Source: Spirochaetia bacterium
GTDB taxonomy: Bacteria; Spirochaetota; Spirochaetia; CADAEX01
Assembly (NCBI GenBank): GCA_017446885.1
Contig: JAFSOR010000028.1
Location: 62,001 to 126,000 of the forward strand
Length of the DNA: 64,000 bases
Reading direction: 5' to 3'
Position 1 is the stretch's first letter, and every line of letters begins with the position of its first letter. Below, piece by piece: positions 18,146 to 26,973 of this stretch. A program made the position numbers and the translations under genes. The notes beneath the pieces were generated by a model. It was not told the DNA's origin and did not search any database. It worked only from the letters and a program-made list of their open reading frames with translations.

Positions 18146-18173
18146 ATATTATCAATTTAAATAAAAGCGTCAA
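18146..18173 (-). promoter_or_regulatory. promoter of the aminotransferase gene
   Basis: On the minus strand TTGACG (18173-18168), a 16-bp spacer and TAATAT (18151-18146). The same spacer length and the same -10 sequence occur in the divergent promoter of the TRAP binding protein. This predicts a leader of about 50 nt before the start at 18090. Confidence 0.65.
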
Positions 18174-18479
18174 TCTGAAAAGGCTTATATTTATGAAAAA
18201 TTTTCATTTTTTTTAAATTTTTTATGAAATTTTGGCTTTATATAATAGTGTTTTTAGAGATATTAGATATGCAAAAAATGTTAAAAAATTATAAAAATGG
18301 GAAAATCAAATTTTGGGGAGGGAGCAGGATTCTTCTATTAATCCCTTTTAACAAATGACTTTTTAGGGGATTTTAGAACATGAATTGTTAAAAAATTGTA
18401 AAATCATAGATATTTTAGAGTTATTAGAGAAAATAAATAAAGTATTTTTGTTAATATTGTAAAAAAAGAAATTTTGTTC
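18174..18479. other. AT-rich intergenic region between divergent aminotransferase and TRAP genes
   Basis: About 300 bases with no gene. It contains a palindrome ATGAAAA-A-TTTTCAT at 18193-18207. A near-identical motif occurs twice: GTTAAAAAATTATAAAA at 18280-18296 and GTTAAAAAATTGTAAAA at 18387-18403. A weaker third copy starts at 18450 (GTTAATATTGTAAAA). The motifs TTTTAGAG(A/T)TATTAGA at about 18252 and 18413 are also repeated. This looks like a regulatory region with several binding sites, but no regulator can be named. Confidence 0.45.
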
Positions 18480-18507
18480 TTGACAATTTATTGAAGCATG
18501 ATAATAT
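18480..18507 (+). promoter_or_regulatory. promoter of the TAXI-TRAP operon
   Basis: A consensus -35 TTGACA at 18480-18485, a 16-bp spacer, and -10 TAATAT at 18502-18507. The start point is expected near 18514, at the edge of an 18-bp palindrome. Confidence 0.75.
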
Positions 18508-18514
18508 CAAAAAT

Positions 18515-18551
18515 ACAGAATTTAAATTCTGTCACCAAAGTTTGTTGGTGA
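18515..18551 (+). promoter_or_regulatory. perfect 18-bp palindrome and leader hairpin at the TRAP start point
   Basis: ACAGAATTTAAATTCTGT (18515-18532) is a perfect palindrome placed right at the predicted transcription start, which is a classic operator position. It is followed directly by a second inverted repeat, TCACCAA (18532-18538) and TTGGTGA (18545-18551), which would form a 7-bp hairpin in the mRNA leader. Either could control or stabilise the transcript. Confidence 0.55.
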
Positions 18552-18572
18552 ATTAAATTTTAGGAGAGAAAA

Positions 18573-19559
18573 ATGAAAAGAAGTATCGTACTCGCTCTTT
18601 GCTTGATTCTCTGCGCTTCCATGGCATTCGCTAACGGTACTGCTGAAGCTGGCGCTGCAGCAGGAAACAAGGCAATCATGGGAACATCAAGCTTAGGCGG
18701 ATCCTGGTATCCAACAGGATCAGCTATTGCAGGTCAGGTTATGACACACACTGACTCCATCATCACAGCACAGGCTACTGGCGGTGGAACAGAGAACCTG
18801 AGACTTATGATGCAGAACCAGATGCAGATTGGTCTTTTCGAGACCAACGTTACTTTCTATGCTTTCAACGGCGAGAAGCTGTTCGAAGGACAGAAGTATG
18901 ACAACCTGAGATTCTGTGCTAACCTTTACCCACTGGTATTCCAGGCACAGGTACAGAAGGCATCAAAGTTCACAACATTCAAAGAGTTCTGCGCAGCAAA
19001 AGCTAGCTTCTGCCCAGGATCCCCAGGATCTGGAGACGAAGTTGCATGGCAGGAGATCTTCGAAGGCGCATTCGACACCAACTATAAAGACATCGTATGG
19101 AAGCCACTTTCCCACAACGAAAGAGTTATGGCATACCAGGACAGACTTCTTGATGGTATCGGACACGAGACAGCAGTTCCAGCAGGTGCTATCCTTGAGT
19201 CATCCGCTCAGATCCCTGTAAGAATTCTTGCAATCGGCGGCGCTGAGAGAGACAAACTGATGGCTAAGTATGCATGGGTTGGAAAGTGGACAATTCCTGC
19301 AAACTCATACAATGGACAGGACGAGGCAGTTGAGACTGTAACAACAGGTACATGTCTTGGTGCAGATGCTGTAAACGCTCCAGAGAAAGTTGTATACGAC
19401 ATGGTATCAACAATCTACGGACCTGGCCTCAAGGCTATCCAGTCTGTACACTCATTCACACCTTACATCACTCTTGACATCGCTCTTGATGGAAGAGGAG
19501 CTATCCCACTGCACCCAGGTGCTGAGAAGTTCTACAAAGAGAAAGGTATGATCAAATAA
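18573..19559 (+). CDS. TAXI-family TRAP transporter substrate-binding protein
   Basis: A 328-residue periplasmic binding protein. The signal peptide ends at about AFA-NG (residue 20), and the mature start NGTAEAG is typical of spirochaete binding proteins. The TAXI core GTSSLGGSWYPTGSAIA is followed by ATGGGTENLRLM. TAXI-TRAP systems use a sodium gradient to import organic acids or amino acids; the ligand here is unknown. Codon use is highly biased (AGA, CCA, ACA), pointing to very high expression. It is followed by an intercistronic hairpin and the fused TRAP permease. The ribosome binding site is AGGAGAG, 7 bases before the ATG. Confidence 0.9.
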   Translation: MKRSIVLALCLILCASMAFANGTAEAGAAAGNKAIMGTSSLGGSWYPTGSAIAGQVMTHTDSIITAQATGGGTENLRLMMQNQMQIGLFETNVTFYAFNGEKLFEGQKYDNLRFCANLYPLVFQAQVQKASKFTTFKEFCAAKASFCPGSPGSGDEVAWQEIFEGAFDTNYKDIVWKPLSHNERVMAYQDRLLDGIGHETAVPAGAILESSAQIPVRILAIGGAERDKLMAKYAWVGKWTIPANSYNGQDEAVETVTTGTCLGADAVNAPEKVVYDMVSTIYGPGLKAIQSVHSFTPYITLDIALDGRGAIPLHPGAEKFYKEKGMIK

Positions 19560-19583
19560 GTTTTGAACTTATTGAACACAGGG

Positions 19584-19609
19584 AGTGCATCTGAGCAATC
19601 AGATGCACT
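19584..19609 (+). other. intercistronic hairpin between TRAP binding protein and permease
   Basis: A perfect 10-bp stem GTGCATCTGA/TCAGATGCAC closed by a GCAA tetraloop, with only a weak T-rich stretch after it. In transporter operons such a structure often lowers read-through and protects the upstream message, so that binding protein exceeds permease. Confidence 0.65.
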
Positions 19610-19671
19610 TCTTTATGTTATAACCCGTACAACTTGTTTCTACAAAAATAAGACTAACTAGGAGATTATGA

Positions 19672-21903
19672 ATGGGGGACAAAGATAACGAATATTTGAA
19701 GGACGTCGCTGATCAGCTTAAAGGCATGGACGAAGATGCCAGAAAAGAAGCTGCGGCTATGGCCAAAAAAGCAGAGGAGATGGATAAGCAATTATCCGGA
19801 TACCGCGATAACAAAAAATCTATCCTTGTACTGATTTCTGTTGTCGCTGTATGTTTCGCTCTGTTCCACTTCTATACAGGTGGATTTGGAATGTTTACCG
19901 CCATCAGACAGAGAGCCATTCACTTGGCATTCGCTCTCTGGATTTGTATGATGAGATATTCTTCCAACAAGAACGCAGGACCGAAAGTTGAGCCTTGGCT
20001 GCCACACTTCTTCCTGTGGATTATGGTAATGGGTACAATCAACATTCCGCTGGTTGATTACGCAATGAAGAACCGCGTGAACATGATGCCGATAATTGCA
20101 GCAGTAGGTGTTATCTGTATTATCGCCGCAGTAGTCAGCAGAATGATTACCCTTAAGATGAGAATGAAAGCTAATAAGGCTGTTGAGGACGGACCAATGT
20201 GGTACGACTGGATCTTCCTTATTTGTTCAACAATCGGATGTATCTATATTGCAATCAATACTGATAAGATTCTCCAGAGAGTTGGTATTGTATACACAAT
20301 CGACCAGATTATGGCTCTCTACCTTCTTATTGGTACTATCGAGGCAACAAGACGTTCTATCGGAAAAGTCCTGATGTGGATTGGTATCTTCATGCTCCTG
20401 TACTGCCGCTTCGGTTTCCTCTGCGGAGGAATCTGGAACCATCCAGGATTCACATTCAAGATGATCGCAAGACACTTCGTTCTTTCCGACGCAGCTCTGT
20501 GGGGAACTCCTATCGGAGTATCCGCATCTTACATCTCCCTGTTCCTGCTCCTTGGTGCAGCTCTTCATGCCACTGGTCTTGCAGAGCTTCTGCTTAAGGT
20601 TGCAAAGGGTCTTGTAGGACACTTCGTAGGTGGACCTGCAAAGATGGCCGTAGTTGCATCTTCTATGTTCGCTATGATTTCCGGATCTTCAACATCCAAC
20701 GTAGCAACAACTGGTGTTATCACCATTCCTCTGATGAAGAGAACTGGTATTCCAGCAGCCCTGGCCGGAGCTACTGAGGCTTCCGCTTCCATGGGTGGTC
20801 AGGTAACTCCTCCTGTAATGGGTGCAGTAGCATTCATCATGGCAGAGTTCCTTGGAATCTCCTACATCTCCATCATTACAGCAGCTGCAATCCCTGCTCT
20901 TCTCTATTATGTTTCTGTATTCACAATGATTCACTTCGAAGCACATAAGATCGGAGCTTGGGGACTTAAGAAGTCTGAGATCGACCCGACCTGGAAGCAC
21001 GATATTGTTACCAAGGGTTATCTGATTCTTCCTGTAGTTATGCTGGTTTACATGCTGGTTAAGGGTTATACTGCAATGGCTGCATGTTTCTATTCATTCA
21101 TCGTTGCTGTATGTCTGTCCTTCTTCAGAAAAGACACCAGACTCAACCTGAAAAAGTTCAAGGGTATCTTTGAGCAGGCTGGTATGACACTGTGTGTAGT
21201 AGCTGTTCCATCAGCTATCGCAGGATTCGTAGAAGGTACTGCAACTCTTACAGGTCTTACACCACACATCACAAAGGTTCTTACTGAGCTTTCACACAGT
21301 AACCTTTACCTGACACTGCTTATCACAATGCTTATGTGTCTGGTTCTTGGTATGGGTGTTCCTACAGTTGCAAACTACATCCTTATGACCATCATGACAG
21401 TTCCTACAATGATTTCTGTAGGAGTTATGCCACTGGCAGCACACCTGTTCTGCTTCTACTTCGGTATTATGTCAGAGCTTACACCTCCAGTTGCTATCAC
21501 ATCCTATACAGCAGCAGCTATCGCTGGCGCTCCATTCTGGCCAACAGCATTCAATGCGGTCCGCTTGGCAGCCGTTGCATACATCGTACCTTACATCTTT
21601 GTATTCAACACATCACTGCTGCTTGGTACCGAGCCATTTAAACTTAGTATTATCTGGGGTGTTATCACCGCAGCATTCGGTTCATGTACATTCGCTATCG
21701 GTATGGCAGGATTCATCCGCAGAAAGATGTTCCTTATCGAACGCTTCGCAATCTGTGCATTTGCAGTTCTCATGATCGTACCTACAGTAGTTACCGATAT
21801 CGTCGGTATCGCTGGTGTACTGTTCATCATTGCTATGCAGTGGATTTATAAGAAGAATCCTAAGAATTACATTCCACCGGTTAAGCCAGATTTTGCTGCT
21901 TGA
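19672..21903 (+). CDS. TRAP transporter fused 4TM/12TM permease
   Basis: A 743-residue inner-membrane protein combining the small (DctQ-like) and large (DctM-like) TRAP subunits, the usual form for TAXI systems. After an N-terminal charged, coiled-coil-like segment (residues 1-40) there are many membrane spans. Family motifs include the glycine-rich SGSSTSNVATTG (about 344-355) and ASMGGQVTPPVMG, and near the C-terminal half SELTPPVAI. It works with the binding protein just upstream as a cation-driven importer. The start at 19672 follows AGGAG by 7 bases; a nearby ATG at 19668 is out of frame and closes quickly. Codon bias matches the binding protein. Confidence 0.92.
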   Translation: MGDKDNEYLKDVADQLKGMDEDARKEAAAMAKKAEEMDKQLSGYRDNKKSILVLISVVAVCFALFHFYTGGFGMFTAIRQRAIHLAFALWICMMRYSSNKNAGPKVEPWLPHFFLWIMVMGTINIPLVDYAMKNRVNMMPIIAAVGVICIIAAVVSRMITLKMRMKANKAVEDGPMWYDWIFLICSTIGCIYIAINTDKILQRVGIVYTIDQIMALYLLIGTIEATRRSIGKVLMWIGIFMLLYCRFGFLCGGIWNHPGFTFKMIARHFVLSDAALWGTPIGVSASYISLFLLLGAALHATGLAELLLKVAKGLVGHFVGGPAKMAVVASSMFAMISGSSTSNVATTGVITIPLMKRTGIPAALAGATEASASMGGQVTPPVMGAVAFIMAEFLGISYISIITAAAIPALLYYVSVFTMIHFEAHKIGAWGLKKSEIDPTWKHDIVTKGYLILPVVMLVYMLVKGYTAMAACFYSFIVAVCLSFFRKDTRLNLKKFKGIFEQAGMTLCVVAVPSAIAGFVEGTATLTGLTPHITKVLTELSHSNLYLTLLITMLMCLVLGMGVPTVANYILMTIMTVPTMISVGVMPLAAHLFCFYFGIMSELTPPVAITSYTAAAIAGAPFWPTAFNAVRLAAVAYIVPYIFVFNTSLLLGTEPFKLSIIWGVITAAFGSCTFAIGMAGFIRRKMFLIERFAICAFAVLMIVPTVVTDIVGIAGVLFIIAMQWIYKKNPKNYIPPVKPDFAA

Positions 21904-21921
21904 TCTGTGTCAAGTTTTTCG

Positions 21922-21951
21922 AGGCCTCCCGCAAGGGAGGTCTTTTTTTTT
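21922..21951 (+). terminator. terminator of the TRAP operon
   Basis: A stem of AGGCCTCCC with GGGAGGTCT around a GCAA tetraloop, followed by nine T. It lies about 18 bases after the permease stop. Confidence 0.9.
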
Positions 21952-21994
21952 GTCTTATTATCTGTTATAATTCATATATTCAATTGGAGTTGAT

Positions 21995-24958
21995 ATGAGG
22001 ACAGAAGTTTATTACCGCGATAACGCCATTGACGGCAGATCCCGCAAGGTGCTGGCCGCCCTTAAGCAGAATATCGACAGCCGTATCAAGAATGTGGCTA
22101 TGGCCGATGTTTATCTGACCAAAGATATCCAGGGTCTTTCCCCTGATTTAGCAGCTTTCCTGTTTTCCGATTCTGTGGCCCAGCGCACCGCAGTCGATTC
22201 CCCGGTAGCTGATGGCAGCCTGCTTCCTTCTTGGAAGTATGTGGTAGAGGTGACATACCGCCCAGGAGTTACAAACCCTACAGCTATAACGGCCCGGAAG
22301 TCTATAGAGACAGCCCTTGGAAGAAAGCTTTCCCAGGAGGAGCGTATCCAGACTGCGGTGCAGTACCTTATCGAAAGCCCCGAGCTTTCCGAGACCCAGA
22401 TTGCAGCTATGCAGAAGTCGTTCTACAATCCGCTGGTGCAGCAGGCTGAGTTTATAAAGAGGGAAGAATGGAGTACAAAAAAGCTTCCAGACTTCTATCC
22501 ATACAAGGTGGTCTCAAGCGATGTTGCAGTTAAGGACTTTGACCTTGCCACAATGGATGACAAGGCCCTTGAAAAGCTTTCCGAAGAAAGGCTTCTGGCC
22601 CTTAATATAGACGAGATGAAATCGATTCAGAAATATTTTACAGCCCCGGATACTGTGCAGGCCCGAAAGAAGGCTGGCATGGGCAATGCCACCGATGTTG
22701 AGCTTGAGATGATTGGGCAGACATGGTCTGAGCACTGCAAGCACAAGATTTTCAGTGCAGATATCGATTACGAAGATGCAGAGGCAGGAACAAAAGAGCA
22801 TATTAAATCTCTTTATGCCTCGTACATAAAAAAGACAACAAAAGATCTTTGGGACAAGAAGCCATTCCTCCGCTCTGTGTTCAGCGACAACTCAGGCGTT
22901 GTGGAGTTTGATAAAGACACCTTGGTCTGCTTCAAGGTGGAGACACACAACTCACCGTCGGCATTGGATCCATATGGTGGAGCTATCACCGGTATTGTAG
23001 GTGTTAACCGCGACATAATCGGTACAGGAAAGGGAGCACGGCCGTTCTTTAACACCGACTTCCTGTGCTTTGGAAATCCCGATACACCGGATGAGGATAT
23101 TCCATCCGGCCTTCTTCATCCAAAGGCTGTAATGAGCGGCGTCCACCACGGAATTATCGACGGTGGTAACCAGTCTGGTATTCCTACTGTTGCAGGAGGC
23201 TTCTTGTTTGACGAATCGTACACTGGAAAGCCTCTGGTGTTCTGCGGCACCGGCGGTATAATGCCGGCTTCCATGGCAGGGGAGGGAACCTGGATCAAAC
23301 ATATAAACCCGGGCGACAAAGCTGTGATGATAGGTGGCCGCATAGGAAAGGACGGCATCCACGGTGCTACATTCTCTTCTCTGGTACTGGACGAGGCCTC
23401 CCCGGTTTCTGCAGTGCAGATAGGAGACCCTATTACACAGAAAAAGATGAGCGACTTCCTTATGGAGGCCAGAGACTTAGGCCTCTACCAAGGAATAACT
23501 GACAACGGCGCAGGCGGCCTATCATCCTCGCTGGGAGAGATGGCAGAGTATTCCAACGGTGTTGTCATAGATCTGGACAAATGTCCGCTTAAATATCAGG
23601 GGCTTGCCCCTTGGGAGATACTGGTCTCAGAGTCCCAGGAGAGGATGAGCCTGGCAGTTGAGGAGAAAAACCTTAAAGCCTTCTTGGATCTGGCTGCAAA
23701 GCGTGATGTTGAGGCCACTGTGGTGGGCGAGTTCAACGACTCAGGCTACATAAGCATATTGGGCGGTGGAAAGCTTGCAGGATACCTTTCCATGGAGTTC
23801 CTGCACAAAGGGCTCCCATCCATGCATCTTAAAGCTGTGTGGAAACGGCCAGTCGCACCAGAAGTCAAACTGGAGCAGGAAGATCCAAAGGAACTGCTTA
23901 TAAAAATCTTGGAAGACCCCAATGTGTCATCCCGTGAGACACTGGTGCGTCAGTACGACCACGAGGTAGGTGCTGTATCTGTAGTAAAGCCCTTTGTGGG
24001 CAAGAACTCCGATGCTCCATCCGACGGAGCTGTGCTTAAGCCTGTATACGGAAGCGACCGGGGAGTTACTGTAACCCACGGAATCTGCCCCAGGGTAGGC
24101 GACTGGGATACCTACAACATGGCACAGTGTGCTGTGGACGAGGCTTTCAGATCTCACATAGCATTGGGCGGCGACCCAGAAAGTGCATCGGTTCTTGACA
24201 ACTTCTGCTGGCCCGACCCTGTAAAGTCGGCAAAGACCCCGGACGGCGAATACAAGCTGGCACAGCTGGTGCGCACCTGCAAGGGTGTAAACCGCATATG
24301 TCTGGACTACGGACTCCCACTTATATCGGGCAAGGACTCCATGAAAAACGATGCCAGCATGAACGGCAAAAAAGTCTCTGTGCGTCCTACACTACTTATC
24401 TCCCTCATGGGCATGATTAATGATACTAAGAAGGCTATGACATCAGACTTCAAGGCAGCTGGCGACTGCATCTATATACTGGGCAATACAACAGGCAAGC
24501 TGGGCGGCTCCACCTACGAAAAGATAAAAGGATACAGCCTGGGTGCTTCTCCAAGCGTGGATACAAAAGGTGCATTCAAAATGTACTGCCAGCTTGCAAA
24601 TGCAATAGAGCAAGGTCTGGTTGCATCCTGCCACGATATGTCGGACGGCGGTCTTGCTGTTGCAGTATGCGAAAGCGCACTGGGCGGCATGTGCGGCTGC
24701 GATGTGGATCTTTCTGGCATTCCTGGAGATGCAGGCTTGGATGATATAAGAACATTATTCGCAGAGTCGCCATCCCGTTTTGTTGTGTCGGTTAGAAAGG
24801 AGAATGCCGACAGGTTCGAGCATCTTATGGCTGGTTCTCCGTTTAAGCTGGTCGGCCAGACAAACAGCTCCGATACAGTGGCATTCAAGAAGAATGGTAA
24901 TAATATCTTAACTGCTACTTGCGATGAGATCGTAAGTGCATGGAAGAGGGAAATATAA
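21995..24958 (+). CDS. purL: phosphoribosylformylglycinamidine synthase, large (PurL) subunit
   Basis: Catalyses the ATP- and glutamine-dependent conversion of FGAR to FGAM in purine synthesis. At 987 residues it is the long form, with a PurS-like N-terminal region (about 1-150), a linker, and two AIR-synthetase-type halves. Visible motifs are EMIGQTWSEHCKHK, VETHNSPSALDPYGGA and DNGAGGLSSS. The glutamine amidotransferase domain usually fused at the C-terminus of long PurL is absent and is supplied by the separate purQ, whose start overlaps the purL stop by one base. GGAGTTGAT precedes the ATG. Confidence 0.95.
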   Translation: MRTEVYYRDNAIDGRSRKVLAALKQNIDSRIKNVAMADVYLTKDIQGLSPDLAAFLFSDSVAQRTAVDSPVADGSLLPSWKYVVEVTYRPGVTNPTAITARKSIETALGRKLSQEERIQTAVQYLIESPELSETQIAAMQKSFYNPLVQQAEFIKREEWSTKKLPDFYPYKVVSSDVAVKDFDLATMDDKALEKLSEERLLALNIDEMKSIQKYFTAPDTVQARKKAGMGNATDVELEMIGQTWSEHCKHKIFSADIDYEDAEAGTKEHIKSLYASYIKKTTKDLWDKKPFLRSVFSDNSGVVEFDKDTLVCFKVETHNSPSALDPYGGAITGIVGVNRDIIGTGKGARPFFNTDFLCFGNPDTPDEDIPSGLLHPKAVMSGVHHGIIDGGNQSGIPTVAGGFLFDESYTGKPLVFCGTGGIMPASMAGEGTWIKHINPGDKAVMIGGRIGKDGIHGATFSSLVLDEASPVSAVQIGDPITQKKMSDFLMEARDLGLYQGITDNGAGGLSSSLGEMAEYSNGVVIDLDKCPLKYQGLAPWEILVSESQERMSLAVEEKNLKAFLDLAAKRDVEATVVGEFNDSGYISILGGGKLAGYLSMEFLHKGLPSMHLKAVWKRPVAPEVKLEQEDPKELLIKILEDPNVSSRETLVRQYDHEVGAVSVVKPFVGKNSDAPSDGAVLKPVYGSDRGVTVTHGICPRVGDWDTYNMAQCAVDEAFRSHIALGGDPESASVLDNFCWPDPVKSAKTPDGEYKLAQLVRTCKGVNRICLDYGLPLISGKDSMKNDASMNGKKVSVRPTLLISLMGMINDTKKAMTSDFKAAGDCIYILGNTTGKLGGSTYEKIKGYSLGASPSVDTKGAFKMYCQLANAIEQGLVASCHDMSDGGLAVAVCESALGGMCGCDVDLSGIPGDAGLDDIRTLFAESPSRFVVSVRKENADRFEHLMAGSPFKLVGQTNSSDTVAFKKNGNNILTATCDEIVSAWKREI

Positions 24959-25716
24959 TGGCAAAGGTTGCAATACTTACAGGATACGGCATAAACGCAG
25001 ACAACGAGCTTAAAGAGGCATTCCTTAGAGCCGGTGCCGAGCAGGCAGACAGAATACACATAAACGATATGATTGAGAAGCCTGAGATACTGGACAATTA
25101 CCAGATTCTGGGCTTTCCGGGGGGCTTCTCCTTTGGCGACCACCTTGGCAGCGGCCTGGTGATGGCACACCTTTTTAAGCAGAATCTTAAGGCTGCATTG
25201 GATAAGTTCATAGCACAGGGCAAGCTTATAATCGGTATATGCAACGGCTTCCAAGTGCTGGTCAAGATGGGAGTGCTCCCAAACTTTGACGGCAACTGGA
25301 CCCAGGAGGTTTCCCTTATCCACAACAACACAGGTGTCTTCGAGAACAGCTGGCTCAATGTCCGCTTTAATCCCGATTCTCCATGTGTATGGACCAAGGG
25401 GCTCAAGGATATGGATATTCCTATCCGCCACGGCGAAGGACGTTTCATCACCAAGGACAAGGCTGTGCTTGATAAAATAAAAGCACTTCATCTTGATACT
25501 GTAATCTATAACGACAGGAATCCTAACGGCTCTGAGTGCGACATAGCAGGAATAACAGACACCACAGGCCGCATTCTTGGTCTTATGCCACATCCAGAGG
25601 CTTTCCTGACACCAGAGAACCATCCACTCTGGAGAAGAGAAAAGATAACAGAAGCCGCAGGACTAAAACTCCTGAAAAACGGAGTAGACTATATTAACTC
25701 AAGGAAAATAAAATGA
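24958..25716 (+). CDS. purQ: phosphoribosylformylglycinamidine synthase, glutaminase (PurQ) subunit
   Basis: A 252-residue class I glutamine amidotransferase that feeds ammonia to PurL. The nucleophile elbow is GICNGFQVL (Cys95), the oxyanion region is GFPGGFSFGDHLGSG, and the His-Glu pair is in MPHPEAF near the C-terminus. The ATG at 24958 shares its A with the purL stop (TAATG), giving translational coupling. An upstream ATG six codons earlier lies inside purL and has a weaker site. The size fits the PurQ partner of long PurL enzymes. sstT follows with an ATGA overlap. Confidence 0.95.
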   Translation: MAKVAILTGYGINADNELKEAFLRAGAEQADRIHINDMIEKPEILDNYQILGFPGGFSFGDHLGSGLVMAHLFKQNLKAALDKFIAQGKLIIGICNGFQVLVKMGVLPNFDGNWTQEVSLIHNNTGVFENSWLNVRFNPDSPCVWTKGLKDMDIPIRHGEGRFITKDKAVLDKIKALHLDTVIYNDRNPNGSECDIAGITDTTGRILGLMPHPEAFLTPENHPLWRREKITEAAGLKLLKNGVDYINSRKIK

Positions 25717-26951
25717 AAAAAATCATTGAGAAATGGGTTGGTACCAGCCTTATCCTTCGAATCTTTGTAGGTCTGGTGCTGGGTGCAGTTTTGGGACTTC
25801 TGGTTCCTCAGGCAGAGGCAATAGCAATTCTGGGCAGCGTATTTGTAGGAGCTCTTAAATCGATAGCTCCTGTCCTGGTTTTCCTGCTGGTGGCAAGTGC
25901 TCTTTCCAGGGCTCATTCCCATATCGGCAAAAGGTTCAGTTCTGTAATTGCCCTGTATATGATGAGCACACTTATTGCTGCTGTAATATCAGTATTTGCC
26001 AGCTTTGTGTTCCCAGTGCGGATTACATTTACAACATTGGCTACTGCCGAACCTCCTCAGGGGCTGGCCGAAGTAATGCGGAACCTGGTGCTGAACATGG
26101 TTACAAACCCAGTCTCTTCTATTTCCAATGCAAACTATATCGGCGTTCTGTTCTGGGCTGTGGTGGCAGGTTTGTGTTTAAAAATGACAGCATCTGAAAA
26201 TACCCTGAATCTGATTTCTGAACTTTCAAACTGTGTCTCGCTTATAGTGCGGTGCATTATACAGTGTGCCCCATTCGGTATTCTGGGACTTGTATTCGCC
26301 TCTGTATCGGAGAGCGGTCTTGAGATTTTCACCGATTATGGCAAGCTCCTGATAGTGCTGGTTGGAAGCATGTTATTTGTTGCCCTGGTGGTGAATCCTG
26401 TCATAGTTGCCCTGTTCATCCGCAGAAATCCATATCCACTGGTATTCAAGTGTCTTAAGGAGAGTGGACTTACTGCGTTCTTTACCCGAAGTTCTGCAGC
26501 CAATATTCCTATAAATATGCAGCTGTGCGAGCGTCTGGGGCTGGAGAAGGACTTTTATTCAGTAAGCATCCCTCTGGGTGCCACTATCAACATGGATGGA
26601 GCTGCCGTGACAATCACAGTCATGACACTTGCTGTCTGCAATACTATGGGAATTGCTGTAGATATTCCTACCGCAATCCTCTTGAGTGTGCTGGCTACAT
26701 TGGGTGCCTGCGGTGCCTCTGGTGTGGCAGGCGGATCGCTCCTCCTTATTCCTCTGGCCTGCTCCCTCTTCGGCATCAACAACGATATTGCAATGCAGGC
26801 TGTAGCTGTAGGTTTTATCATCGGAGTAGTGCAGGATTCTGTAGAGACAGCCCTGAACTCAAGCGGCGATGTACTCTTTACTGCCACAGCTGAATACTAC
26901 GAGCGGAGAAAAACTGGCAAGGCCATGAATTATTTAGGCAAGGGAGAATGA
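25713..26951 (+). CDS. sstT: sodium:serine/threonine symporter SstT
   Basis: A 412-residue inner-membrane transporter of the dicarboxylate/amino acid:cation symporter family. Family motifs are the serine-rich hairpin AFFTRSSAANIPINM, the cation site GATINMDGAAVT, and the second hairpin with GACGASGVAGGS. The overall pattern matches SstT, which takes up serine and threonine with sodium. The start overlaps the purQ stop (ATGA), so it is part of the purine unit; serine supply for one-carbon units is a plausible link but is inference. It is the last housekeeping gene before the AT-rich restriction island. Confidence 0.93.
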   Translation: MKKIIEKWVGTSLILRIFVGLVLGAVLGLLVPQAEAIAILGSVFVGALKSIAPVLVFLLVASALSRAHSHIGKRFSSVIALYMMSTLIAAVISVFASFVFPVRITFTTLATAEPPQGLAEVMRNLVLNMVTNPVSSISNANYIGVLFWAVVAGLCLKMTASENTLNLISELSNCVSLIVRCIIQCAPFGILGLVFASVSESGLEIFTDYGKLLIVLVGSMLFVALVVNPVIVALFIRRNPYPLVFKCLKESGLTAFFTRSSAANIPINMQLCERLGLEKDFYSVSIPLGATINMDGAAVTITVMTLAVCNTMGIAVDIPTAILLSVLATLGACGASGVAGGSLLLIPLACSLFGINNDIAMQAVAVGFIIGVVQDSVETALNSSGDVLFTATAEYYERRKTGKAMNYLGKGE

Positions 26952-26973
26952 TCTGGGAAATTACGGAGGGAAA

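Noticed and set aside
18241-18246. TATAAT box in the long AT-rich intergenic region
   Set aside because: No acceptable -35 box lies 15-19 bases upstream, and the TTGACA/TAATAT promoter nearer to the gene is far better.
21966-21971. TATAAT before purL as a promoter
   Set aside because: Only the T-tract of the TRAP terminator lies at the -35 position; it may work weakly but cannot be supported.
24514-25623. Minus-strand open frame of 369 codons across purL and purQ
   Set aside because: Both plus-strand genes are unmistakable and the frame has no recognisable motif; it is a shadow caused by codon bias.
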